Below are positions 1-7,319 of a stretch of 22,788 nucleotides of DNA, piece after piece (the stretch's first letter is position 1; each line of letters begins with the position of its first letter). Location: positions 1 through 22,788 of the forward strand of contig CAZKFB010000017.1 in NCBI GenBank assembly GCA_964551965.1, written 5' to 3'. The translations under genes and the position numbers were made by a program. This DNA comes from CAG-582 sp964551965. GTDB taxonomy: Bacteria; Bacillota_I; Bacilli_A; RF39; UBA660. The notes beneath the pieces are model-generated. The model was not told where the DNA came from, did not search any database, and saw nothing but the letters and a program-made list of their open reading frames with translations.

Positions 1-311
1 AATACTTCTATTTTAGTAGTACCAATTTGAGCAGGATAACTTTCATTTATAAAACCATCATAAGTTATTTTTACGTTTGTTCCTACATTACATGAATTAA
101 AGTCATTTACATATTCAACTCTAAATCTATTACTAGAGCTATATTCATCTTCATTTTTCTTAGGACGTACAATCATAGATGCATTTTCACATTCTATAAT
201 CGTTCCCTCAAACGAATGAATATCATCATTATCCTCAGTCTTTTCTATTTTACATCCTGCTAATGCAAGTGTAATTAAAGCAACTATTGCAATATTAAAA
301 ATTTTCTTCAT
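1..311 (-). CDS. Lipoprotein, YobA/DUF3221-like (3' end outside window)
   Basis: The reading frame begins with ATG at 311 behind a strong AAGGAGG site and runs off the left edge, so only about 103 N-terminal residues are visible. The product starts MKKIFNIAIVALITLALAGC, a type II signal peptide with lipobox LAGC; Cys20 would be lipidated, placing the protein on the outer face of the membrane. After an acidic linker there is a short beta-rich domain with an FEGTIIE start and a YDGFINESYPAQI stretch. The ESYPAQI-type motif is typical of the small DUF3221/YobA lipoproteins, whose function is unknown. The gene lies 15 bp after the HAD phosphatase gene and is probably co-transcribed with it. Lipoprotein status is well supported; the family assignment is from memory of the motif. 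Confidence 0.8.
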   Translation of the reverse strand, partial: MKKIFNIAIVALITLALAGCKIEKTEDNDDIHSFEGTIIECENASMIVRPKKNEDEYSSSNRFRVEYVNDFNSCNVGTNVKITYDGFINESYPAQIGTTKIEV

Positions 312-326
312 GGTATCCTCCTTTCT

Positions 327-899
327 TTAATCTTTATTCTCATTTAAAATAAGATATTTGTAAATTTCTCCCCAATTATTAACATTGATAACTTTATCTT
401 TTATTATTTTATTAGAAGCATTGTTTTTAAAGAATAAAGCAGTTACTCCACTATCGGCTGCATTAATACATATCGTGTCATCATCATCAATCATATAATC
501 AACACCCTCAGATTTTAATCTGTCTATTTTATGATGTTCATTATTAAATATCTTTATTTCGTCTATTCCTAACATATTAAACTTTTTCTTAGCTATTTCA
601 GTTTCAAAGTCATCTCTTGAAGTAACGACTATTAATTCAAACTTTTCTTTTAATTTATTTAAAACAATATCTGCTCCAGTCATTATATTAGCAGTCGTTA
701 ATACTTTCTCAGCATTATCTCTATAGAACTTCTTAAACTCTTCTTCTTCCCAATCATACCTTTTTTGAAATATTCTTTGCGAATTATCTATTATTGTGTC
801 CTTCTTATGAACATCCGTATCATATATTTCTGAATAAACACGGTATAAGTTTTCCGAATCAAATACTACTCCATCTAAATCTATTGCTATCTTTTTCAT
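327..899 (-). CDS. HAD-superfamily hydrolase, 5'(3')-deoxyribonucleotidase-like
   Basis: This is a cytosolic 190-residue protein with HAD phosphatase motifs in order: motif I DLDGV (residues 7-11, nucleophile Asp7 and acid/base Asp9), motif II in the strand ending VVTS (Thr93), a Lys near residue 124, and a motif III acidic cluster IDDDDT (138-142). Size and the DLDGVVFD start fit the NT5C-like group of small nucleotidases that remove phosphate from deoxynucleoside monophosphates, but the substrate cannot be read from sequence. The start is ATG at 899 behind GGGAGGA, which sits in the 14-bp gap after the acetyltransferase gene, so the two are probably co-transcribed. Nothing ties it to the surface-protein genes further right. 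Confidence 0.75.
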   Translation of the reverse strand: MKKIAIDLDGVVFDSENLYRVYSEIYDTDVHKKDTIIDNSQRIFQKRYDWEEEEFKKFYRDNAEKVLTTANIMTGADIVLNKLKEKFELIVVTSRDDFETEIAKKKFNMLGIDEIKIFNNEHHKIDRLKSEGVDYMIDDDDTICINAADSGVTALFFKNNASNKIIKDKVINVNNWGEIYKYLILNENKD

Positions 900-913
900 A
901 ACTATCCTCCCAA

Positions 914-1396
914 TTAATCTTCTATTGACTTAATCATCTCAGTCATTCTTGTATGGTAACCATGTCTTTCATAAAAATTAATTGCACCTTCATTATATGC
1001 AAATACACCAATTAATATATTCTTGCAACCAACCGACTTTAAATAATCTTCCATAGCATTAAGTAAAATAGCACCAATACCATTACTTCTACATTTACTT
1101 GATACAACTAATTCACTTATTCGACCTCTCTTAGGTGCTTTAAAGTCATATTCTTCCATATCATCATTATTTATAAGTCCAACTATTAAACCGGCAATTT
1201 TATCATCACTCTTATAAAGTAACATTTTGCCTTCATAACTATTTATCTCTTCCATTGTCTTCTTAAAGTATTCTTCTCCATAATTACTACCAACTATATT
1301 AAAGTGTTCTTTATCAATATTAACAATGTATTCTTGTAATTCAACAAATAATTCTTTTATATCATTATCATATCTAGAATCGTATTCAATAATCAT
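914..1396 (-). CDS. GNAT-family N-acetyltransferase
   Basis: This 160-residue protein has the GNAT fold signature: a beta-4 strand (GRISELVVSS), then the acetyl-CoA pyrophosphate loop CRSNGIGAILL matching the R/QxxGxG/A pattern, and a C-terminal NEGAINFYERHGYHT segment typical of motif B. It would transfer an acetyl group from acetyl-CoA to an amine, but the acceptor is unknown. The start is ATG at 1396 with AGGAGG seven bases upstream. It appears to be the first gene of a three-gene run with the HAD phosphatase and the lipoprotein, separated from the upstream signal peptidase gene by 54 bp containing a weak terminator-like hairpin. Family assignment is secure. Confidence 0.88.
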   Translation of the reverse strand: MIIEYDSRYDNDIKELFVELQEYIVNIDKEHFNIVGSNYGEEYFKKTMEEINSYEGKMLLYKSDDKIAGLIVGLINNDDMEEYDFKAPKRGRISELVVSSKCRSNGIGAILLNAMEDYLKSVGCKNILIGVFAYNEGAINFYERHGYHTRMTEMIKSIED

Positions 1397-1421
1397 ATTA
1401 TTCCTCCTATATCATTATATC

Positions 1422-1447
1422 AAAAAAAGCATATCAATAATAGACAT
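1422..1447 (-). terminator. Weak terminator-like hairpin after signal peptidase gene
   Basis: On the minus strand a 5-bp stem (ATGTC pairing with GATAT, one G-U) with a 7-nt loop lies at 1431-1447 and is followed by GC and seven T residues (1428-1422). It sits directly after the stop codon of the 186-residue signal peptidase and before the acetyltransferase. The stem is short, so termination would be partial at best. Confidence 0.3.
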
Positions 1448-1450
1448 CCT

Positions 1451-2011
1451 TTATTCTTCTTTAGATAATTTATACTCTAATAATAATTTTATAAAACTAA
1501 TAATCTGATATATAAATATTCCACTTAAAGGAATTACTATTAAGAATAAAAATATCCATTTATTCTTAAAGAAATCGATTATAGCTCCTAAGTAAGGAAT
1601 ACGAATAACCATTTTACCAATAATATCAGTCTCCGTTATATATACTTTATCACTAGTATCATTGTTATCTCCCTTAGTTTCATATAACCTAACATTATTA
1701 TTATTATCTATTATATTAACAATACGATGTGTCTTAATAATATTACTTCCATTTTCACTAGAATAAAAAGATATAATATCATTTACTTTTAGATCATTAA
1801 AATTAATCTTATTATGAGTAATTATCATATCACCTTTTTTTAATGCTGGTGCCATTGAATTTGATTGTATACTAAAAGGACTGTATCCATTAACATTAGG
1901 AATACCGTCCTTACTAGTAATTATCGAAAACAGTGTAACTAAAACAGATAATACAATTATAATAGTTATAAATATATCACCAATAAATTTTAAATTACAT
2001 AACTTTTTCAT
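1451..2011 (-). CDS. SipW/ER-type signal peptidase I
   Basis: This 186-residue membrane protein has an N-terminal transmembrane helix (about residues 11-32), an extracytoplasmic catalytic domain and a C-terminal helix (about 152-176). Catalytic features of the Ser-His (ER/SipW-type, S26B) branch are visible: Ser52 in QSNSMAPALKKGD, His95 in KTHRIV and Asp115 in TKGDNND. It should cleave signal peptides of proteins exported by Sec. It follows the TasA-like protein gene at 2017 by only 5 bp, and that protein is its obvious substrate. The bases before its ATG (CTTAATAAAT) contain no Shine-Dalgarno match, so it is probably translated by reinitiation after the upstream stop, at a lower level than its substrate. 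Family assignment is firm; substrate pairing is inferred from position. Confidence 0.88.
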   Translation of the reverse strand: MKKLCNLKFIGDIFITIIIVLSVLVTLFSIITSKDGIPNVNGYSPFSIQSNSMAPALKKGDMIITHNKINFNDLKVNDIISFYSSENGSNIIKTHRIVNIIDNNNNVRLYETKGDNNDTSDKVYITETDIIGKMVIRIPYLGAIIDFFKNKWIFLFLIVIPLSGIFIYQIISFIKLLLEYKLSKEE

Positions 2012-2016
2012 ATTTA

Positions 2017-3123
2017 TTAAGCGCCAGTTTCAGATCCAACAACTTCAAATCCTAAAGCTATCTTTAATCCGTTTGAGATAGAAATAGCATCAACACAGTC
2101 AACGTCATTTCCTTCTAACCAAACATAAATTCTAACTTTATTAATACCAGCTTTTACTTTAAATACATTTCCTGAATAAGTATTATCAGCATCAGGATTT
2201 TGAATATAATGGGCATTAGTTGAATCCATTAATGTTAAGTATGCAGGAGTAGTTCCATCAACATCTTTATGTAAGTATTTTACATAATGGTTAGCATTTG
2301 CAGTAATTTCTTCTTCAGTAGCAGTTTCACCATTCGTATTTAATCCTTCTACTTCATTAGTAGCTTGATTAGCAGCATAATAACCTTTTGATAACTCACT
2401 TTCACCATCAGCATATCCACTTAATGTTGAAGCATGATGTAATGTAGGAGCCGGATTCCAAATTTTCCAATCTGCTTGAACTTTATTTAATGCTAATGCA
2501 CTACTTTGTTGTCCTGTAGTAGACGTATCAGTTGATGCACCTAATGGTAAGAATCCCATTCGTAAACCAGACTCTAAATTTCCAGTACCTGAAGCTGCAT
2601 CTAATGCAGAAATACTAGTAGTACTAGCTAATTTTAAATCTAAGTCTTGTGAAGATTTAATATATACATCAAATGCTAAATAATCTCCACCAGTATATGT
2701 TGGATTTCCTTCAGCATCAGTTCCTAAAGTAGTATTTACTGTAGAATTTTCTAAAGCAACTACCGAACTATTTTCTCCAAGCATTCCTCTTACGAATGTA
2801 TAATCAGTATTTACACCAACGATACCTGCAGTAGAAACAGGATTTAATTGTTCAGGCATTTGTAATGTAGAATTAGTACCTCTTTCTTTAGCAAAATTAA
2901 TTACATCAGTCATACTAATTTCTTTATCGAAATTTAAAGCATCAGCTGAAATAGAAATACCTGTAGCAGCAGTAACTTTAACATCGATATCAGAAGTAGT
3001 AACAACAGTATTAGCAGAGAACCATGCATAAGTTGCAGTAGTTAAAGCTACACCAGAAATTACTAACATAAATAAAGCTAGTAATAATCTTTTTTTCTTT
3101 TTATTTGTGTCTTCTTTTTTCAC
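2017..3123 (-). CDS. TasA/camelysin-like secreted protein, likely major subunit
   Basis: The product (368 residues from this start) has a Lys-rich n-region, a hydrophobic core and the end motif TATYAWFSAN (residues 29-38), the hallmark of SipW-dependent TasA-like fibre or surface proteins; cleavage near TYAW/F is inferred from TasA. The mature part is rich in Ser, Thr, Ala and Asn with alternating beta-strand patterns (GGDYLAFDVYIKSS; NKVRIYVWLEGNDVDC). Its only cysteine (343) lies in the C-terminal LEGNDVDC motif shared with the proteins at 3129-3827 and 7320-8294. GTG at 3123 is preferred because AAAGGTGAT lies four bases before it; GTG at 3132, overlapping the upstream stop as GTGA, is the alternative and adds three residues. 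The gene is visibly less AT-rich than its neighbours, which would suit high expression. Fibre formation is inference. Confidence 0.8.
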   Translation of the reverse strand: MKKEDTNKKKKRLLLALFMLVISGVALTTATYAWFSANTVVTTSDIDVKVTAATGISISADALNFDKEISMTDVINFAKERGTNSTLQMPEQLNPVSTAGIVGVNTDYTFVRGMLGENSSVVALENSTVNTTLGTDAEGNPTYTGGDYLAFDVYIKSSQDLDLKLASTTSISALDAASGTGNLESGLRMGFLPLGASTDTSTTGQQSSALALNKVQADWKIWNPAPTLHHASTLSGYADGESELSKGYYAANQATNEVEGLNTNGETATEEEITANANHYVKYLHKDVDGTTPAYLTLMDSTNAHYIQNPDADNTYSGNVFKVKAGINKVRIYVWLEGNDVDCVDAISISNGLKIALGFEVVGSETGA

Positions 3124-3128
3124 TTTTA

Positions 3129-3827
3129 TCACCTTTCATATTTTAATGTGTTTTCACCAATAAGCATGTTCATCTTCATTTCTCCACCAATAATATCATT
3201 GATACATTGAGGATCATCACCTTCTAGGTACACAACTACAGTAAACTTATCAACATCATCAGGTTTAAAGTTTTCATATAAATTGTTCGATACTATGTCT
3301 TTACTAACAAAAGGTATCGTACCCGGTTCAACATCACCTATCGGTGTTCTTTTTGCATATATACTTTTCTCGCCATTTCGATAAACAACAACTCTAACAG
3401 CATCATCAACATCTTTAATAACTGATAAGATATTTATTGATACTGAATAAGATATTGTATCTTTACTATTATTCTTAACATAAAAAGTATATGCCATGTA
3501 ATTGTTTCCATTATGCGGACCATCTACAGAATCAATATCTTCAGGTAGCCAAGTTCCTGAAATATTATCCATATAATCAAGATTATCTACTACAATTTTA
3601 TGTGTTGTATAAGAAAAATCTTTTCTTGGTGAAACGATTAGTTTTTCATCTTCCATAGCATTTTCATCTAAGGAAATCGTGAAATTACCATTAGTATTAA
3701 TAATATACAAAATAGAATAAGAAATCGTGAATATTAATAATAATAAAATTAGTATTAAGTATAATAATTTAAATATTAACTTATTCTTTCTTACACTTTT
3801 TGCATCTACTTTTACTGATGAGTTCAC
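3129..3827 (-). CDS. Membrane-anchored TasA-like protein
   Basis: This 232-residue protein has a basic N-terminus and one long hydrophobic helix (about 19-43), then an extracellular domain. It lacks the TYAWF motif (the helix ends TISYSILYIIN), so it may stay membrane-anchored and not be processed. The domain resembles its neighbours: MAYTFYVKNNS matches the LAFDVYIKSS strand of the 368-residue protein, DVDDAVRVVVYRNG matches a second strand, and it ends with VVVYLEGDDPQC containing its single cysteine (208). The start is GTG at 3827 behind AGGTGG, overlapping the upstream TGA by 4 bp. Its placement next to a presumed major subunit suggests a base or anchor role, which is inference. Confidence 0.6.
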   Translation of the reverse strand: MNSSVKVDAKSVRKNKLIFKLLYLILILLLLIFTISYSILYIINTNGNFTISLDENAMEDEKLIVSPRKDFSYTTHKIVVDNLDYMDNISGTWLPEDIDSVDGPHNGNNYMAYTFYVKNNSKDTISYSVSINILSVIKDVDDAVRVVVYRNGEKSIYAKRTPIGDVEPGTIPFVSKDIVSNNLYENFKPDDVDKFTVVVYLEGDDPQCINDIIGGEMKMNMLIGENTLKYER

Positions 3828-4924
3828 ATTGATTCCACCTTTATATTGCAGAATTTATCAATGTTTTGTTCTCCAAGTTTAACTTTAGCTTCAGTTGTTA
3901 CTTTGCCAGTTACAATAATATTACTTGTCTTAGAACATTTAATAATTAAATCTTCTAACTTTTCATCATACAAGAATATCATATAATTAGCTGCATCATA
4001 GGTGTATTCTAAGTTACTTTCAGAGTTTATATACACACCGTATTCATATCCTTCTAATAGATCATCAAGGTGTTCATGTTTAATGATACTTGCTGAATCA
4101 AAAATAAAACAAACAAGTTGATTAACACAATAAACATCAAACATCTTCAACAATTTCTTTAGAGCATTAATACTACATGCAATATACTCCGGAACATAAA
4201 CAAAATATTTATTTTTTTTATTTTCAAATAACTCTTTAATAATATTAATAGATAAACTTTCTAAAGAATTTAAATAGATATCTTTTCGATAAGCTTTTAA
4301 AACAAATTCCGTTTCACATTCCTTATACTCTAACAGATCATCATTTTTATAACAACTATTTAGAAAATACTCATTACTCGAAATTGTCTGTAGTTTATAA
4401 GAAAACTTATCTGATTGATTGTTCATCTTCTTTATAGATTCACAATTAATCTTATACAATTTTTCTAATTCACTTTCATTAGACTTCAAAGCTTCATAAA
4501 GAACATCTTTGTCAATAAAAGTTTGGCTTTTCAAAATCTTAAGAGAAACTTGATCATAAAAAAAATCCGCATTCTTATAAATGTATTTTTCGACATTTAT
4601 AAAATAGTTTATAGTATCGACAATAAATACAAATGACTTCTTAATATTTTTGTCTTTTAATTTTAAACGATCTACAATTCCATACTGTAAAAATAAGTTA
4701 AAAAGAGAATTTTCGCAATCTTGTAATTTTAGATTTAAAACTGGTTGAAAATCAAAATTACCAACTTTTTGATTTAACAAAAATACTTCGTCTAAATAGT
4801 CATAAATAATATCTGTTAATTTATCTAATGCAATATTTTCATCATTCCTAAGTAAAACTCGAGAATAATTAGTTATTGTCTTAGATATATATAACAAATA
4901 ATCATCTACAAAACTATTCATCAT
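3824..4924 (-). CDS. Cytosolic protein with degenerate EAL-like C-terminal half
   Basis: This 366-residue protein has no signal peptide or membrane helix. Residues 1-200 are predicted mainly helical and not recognised. Residues about 205-366 follow the order of an EAL phosphodiesterase barrel: FVYVPEYIACSINALKKLL (like the NxSP strand), LVCFIFDSASI (270-280, like the xEITE strand), EGYEYGVYI (like the G-xx-iAlDdFG strand) and NIIVTGKVTTEAKVKLGEQ (335-353, like the iAEGVETEEQ segment). The catalytic acidic residues of active EAL domains are absent, so it would be a non-catalytic relative, perhaps a c-di-GMP or protein-binding module. It opens the unit with its own promoter; tandem ATG codons (4924, 4921) follow an AGGAGG site. 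The EAL link is a by-eye alignment and tentative. Confidence 0.55.
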   Translation of the reverse strand: MMNSFVDDYLLYISKTITNYSRVLLRNDENIALDKLTDIIYDYLDEVFLLNQKVGNFDFQPVLNLKLQDCENSLFNLFLQYGIVDRLKLKDKNIKKSFVFIVDTINYFINVEKYIYKNADFFYDQVSLKILKSQTFIDKDVLYEALKSNESELEKLYKINCESIKKMNNQSDKFSYKLQTISSNEYFLNSCYKNDDLLEYKECETEFVLKAYRKDIYLNSLESLSINIIKELFENKKNKYFVYVPEYIACSINALKKLLKMFDVYCVNQLVCFIFDSASIIKHEHLDDLLEGYEYGVYINSESNLEYTYDAANYMIFLYDEKLEDLIIKCSKTSNIIVTGKVTTEAKVKLGEQNIDKFCNIKVESM

Positions 4925-4951
4925 CTACCTCCTACTACTCACTATAATAAA

Positions 4952-4980
4952 AGTATACCAAATTCGACAATAAAAGACAA
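4952..4980 (-). promoter_or_regulatory. Sigma-A promoter for the 4924-1451 unit
   Basis: On the minus strand TTGTCT (4980-4975) is followed after exactly 17 bp by TATACT (4957-4952). Transcription would start near 4945, leaving a leader of about 20 nt containing AGGAGG before the ATG at 4924. It lies immediately downstream of the terminator at 4981-5007, so this unit is separately controlled. Confidence 0.65.
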
Positions 4981-5007
4981 TAGAAAACAGGATTTTATCA
5001 ATCCTGT
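4981..5007 (-). terminator. Terminator of the 8294-4998 unit
   Basis: A perfect 8-bp inverted repeat, ACAGGATT / AATCCTGT with a 5-nt loop (4987-5007), is followed on the minus strand by TTTCTATTGTCTTTT. The stop codon of the 520-residue gene lies within the hairpin. The T tract is interrupted, so efficiency may be moderate. Confidence 0.6.
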
Positions 5008-6560
5008 AATCTTCTAATACAAATTTCTATATCATTTAGTGTTAAACCTTTTTTCTTTAAGTTATAACTTAGTATTAAAAAGTATAGTTCATCTATGATA
5101 TTAGTTAAGTTATTATAATCAGCAAAATCTATATCTGTATTAATATTACATAATAAGTATTTCTTATGTATCAATGAACTAATATTATCATAGAACTCTA
5201 ACGAAGTATTTCTCGATATAAATGAATTTCTCGTAAATAGTATATCTTCTATTCCTTCTATTTCATCACAAATATCAACTTCCATTTTCTTCTCATATAT
5301 GATATTTGATAAAGCCAAATAATGTTTATTAGCTAACTTAATAGCATCATATATATTAGAACTAATACTTAGACCATTAACGATATCTTCATTAAATGAA
5401 TCGATATAATTCTTAATAGTTAATCTATAGATATCATCAACTAAACTAGTTAAATAAGCATTGTTAATTCTTATCTTCTTATCAATTGATTCATAAAGTC
5501 TACCATGATTCTTATATCTATCTTTTGAATTATTAAGTTTAATAATCTTTCTACTAATAGAATCCTTCTTACTACTATTCTTCATTAGATCTTTCTTATT
5601 GATCTTTTCTCGTTTATCTTTATTATTAATTACATCTTTTTCATAATCTAACACATATTTATATTTACCTAAATTAATATATTCAAGTAAGTTAGAATGT
5701 AAACTACTAACATTTTCAATAAATAAATCTTCATCACTAGAAGTTACAAATTCTTTAGTAGAGTACTTTTTAACTATATCTTCATAATTTAAACTAAGTG
5801 CTTTATTTAAAAAATCACTGTTGTTTGATAAATATTCATATATAAAAAATGTATCATTATTACTTCTATTGTAATATTCATTTAACTTTAAAAAATATAG
5901 ATCATCTATTATTTGATTTTCTAAAGCTTTCTTAGTTATTAATGTATTCTTCTTATTTAATATACTTTTATGAATAGTCTTTTTATTGGCATCAGCTAAT
6001 GATATAAAGTTTAACACTAATTGTTTAATAATATTTGGACAATACCAATATATTTCTTCAAAGTATTTTTTCATTACAATATAAAAATTAGGATATCTTT
6101 CATTATCGAAAAACATACTCATATATTTCATTGTATAATAAGAATAATTAAATTTAGTTACATCTAATTCAACATCATATTCTTTCATTCTCTCAATATA
6201 TTTTTTAATGTTTTTATTTATTATATCTACATCTTTTGAATATGATATTTTATACAATATTTTATCTAATCCAGACTCTTTTAAATAGGCATTCTCTTCA
6301 CCTTTAAATTGTAATATTTGCTTTAGATCATCTATTTCATTAGATAACTCTTCTAATGACTCATTATCTCTACTTAATACAGTATTGATCTTTTTATTTA
6401 AAGCAGTCTTAATTTGAACTTCATAGGCATTTAATTCATCTAGAAATTCATTAAGGTTATCATTATAAACTAATTGTTCTGAAGGAACATCACTTTTCAT
6501 ATTAGAAGCTTTTTTATCAATAGTTTCTAATCTTTTACTTAATTCATCAATTGTCTTCAT
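4998..6560 (-). CDS. Large helical cytosolic protein of unknown function
   Basis: This 520-residue protein is rich in Lys, Asn, Asp, Ile and Leu, with no signal peptide, no transmembrane segment and no recognised catalytic motif. Residues about 1-85 carry heptad-like patterns (SLEELSNEIDDLKQILQFKG) suggesting a coiled coil; the middle contains a Lys/Asp-rich, probably disordered stretch (about 310-350) and the rest looks helical. Its ATG overlaps the stop of the 61-residue gene (ATGA), so the two are translationally coupled. It is the last gene of a unit that begins with a TasA-like protein and a catalytically dead signal peptidase, which suggests a cytoplasmic accessory or assembly role. That is inference from context only; I do not recognise the family. 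Confidence 0.7.
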   Translation of the reverse strand: MKTIDELSKRLETIDKKASNMKSDVPSEQLVYNDNLNEFLDELNAYEVQIKTALNKKINTVLSRDNESLEELSNEIDDLKQILQFKGEENAYLKESGLDKILYKISYSKDVDIINKNIKKYIERMKEYDVELDVTKFNYSYYTMKYMSMFFDNERYPNFYIVMKKYFEEIYWYCPNIIKQLVLNFISLADANKKTIHKSILNKKNTLITKKALENQIIDDLYFLKLNEYYNRSNNDTFFIYEYLSNNSDFLNKALSLNYEDIVKKYSTKEFVTSSDEDLFIENVSSLHSNLLEYINLGKYKYVLDYEKDVINNKDKREKINKKDLMKNSSKKDSISRKIIKLNNSKDRYKNHGRLYESIDKKIRINNAYLTSLVDDIYRLTIKNYIDSFNEDIVNGLSISSNIYDAIKLANKHYLALSNIIYEKKMEVDICDEIEGIEDILFTRNSFISRNTSLEFYDNISSLIHKKYLLCNINTDIDFADYNNLTNIIDELYFLILSYNLKKKGLTLNDIEICIRRLQD

Positions 6561-6742
6561 CTAGCCATTACAGCTCCAACGTTTTTTTGTCCTCTTCCTT
6601 CTCTTTCATTAGTTATAACAATATCTTCTTGAATATTATTTTGAACAGTTTCTTTAACAGACTCAATCATATCTAAAACTTTATCTAATGTATCTAATGA
6701 TACACTTTCATCTATTTCTAACATAAACTTTTCTTCTAACAT
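6557..6742 (-). CDS. Small acidic protein of unknown function
   Basis: This 61-residue protein is acidic and amphipathic in its first 40 residues (LDTLDKVLDMIESVKETV resembles one helix) with a short basic, Gly-containing tail ending VGAVMAR. It has no membrane segment. ATG at 6742 follows AGGAG at a spacing of 8, and the gene starts 11 bp after the signal-peptidase-like gene. Its stop overlaps the ATG of the 520-residue gene by 4 bp, so equimolar production and a direct partnership are plausible. Reality is supported by the ribosome site and coupling, not by any recognised family. Confidence 0.65.
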   Translation of the reverse strand: MLEEKFMLEIDESVSLDTLDKVLDMIESVKETVQNNIQEDIVITNEREGRGQKNVGAVMAR

Positions 6743-6753
6743 ACTGGATTCTC

Positions 6754-7308
6754 CTACTCTTCTTCTACTTCTTCTTTTGTTGCCTTCTTTTTATTTTTAC
6801 TATTCTTTGCTTTACTTATTTCATATACTAAATTGAATATTTCATACATGAATAAAATGAATGCAGGAACAACTACTAAGAATAAATTGCCCCATTTTGA
6901 TTCTAGAATACTCAAGACCGAACCAATATTTTTATATTCTTTAACATTATCTGACTTACCTATTATATGAGTTTCATTTACTACATAGTCATCTCCAACT
7001 ATATAGGAACTTTCACCATTAACTGTATCATATAAATCTATTACGGGAGAGAACATTGTTCTTACAGGTTCTTTTGATGTATCATAGTAGAATACATAAT
7101 CGCCAGACTCATATTTATCACTTCTCTTCTTTTCGACAACTAGAAGTGAACCTTCTTTGAAATCTTTCATATCTTCATCGATTATTAATAATGTCTTATT
7201 TCCAAATTCGGAAACTTTAAACTCATTATAGCTTAATAGTAAAACTGACATTCCAATAATTATAACTAATACGATAAATATAAATATATTTTCAATAACT
7301 TTTTTCAT
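6754..7308 (-). CDS. Signal-peptidase-I fold protein lacking catalytic Ser and His
   Basis: This 184-residue protein has the same plan as the three SipW-like peptidases in the window: N-terminal helix (8-27), extracytoplasmic beta domain, C-terminal helix (142-163) and a charged KNKKK/EEVEEE tail. The key residues are gone. Where active relatives have SxSM, it has IDEDM (43-47), with Asp46 at the Ser position. Where they have T-H-R, it has RTMFSP (83-88), with Met85 at the His position. The later Gly-Asp is kept (VGDD, 104-107), as are ETHIIGK and the helix. It should therefore be proteolytically inactive, perhaps a chaperone, scaffold or regulator for the neighbouring secreted protein. The gene follows the TasA-like gene by 11 bp with an AGGAGAG site and is intact, not a decaying pseudogene. 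Confidence 0.75.
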   Translation of the reverse strand: MKKVIENIFIFIVLVIIIGMSVLLLSYNEFKVSEFGNKTLLIIDEDMKDFKEGSLLVVEKKRSDKYESGDYVFYYDTSKEPVRTMFSPVIDLYDTVNGESSYIVGDDYVVNETHIIGKSDNVKEYKNIGSVLSILESKWGNLFLVVVPAFILFMYEIFNLVYEISKAKNSKNKKKATKEEVEEE

Positions 7309-7319
7309 GATTAACTCTC

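Noticed and set aside
1414..1419. Extended -10 (TGATATAAT) before the acetyltransferase gene
   Set aside because: Transcription would start inside the AGGAGG ribosome site and no -35 is found, so the match is probably chance in an AT-rich gap; it remains possible only if the start differs.
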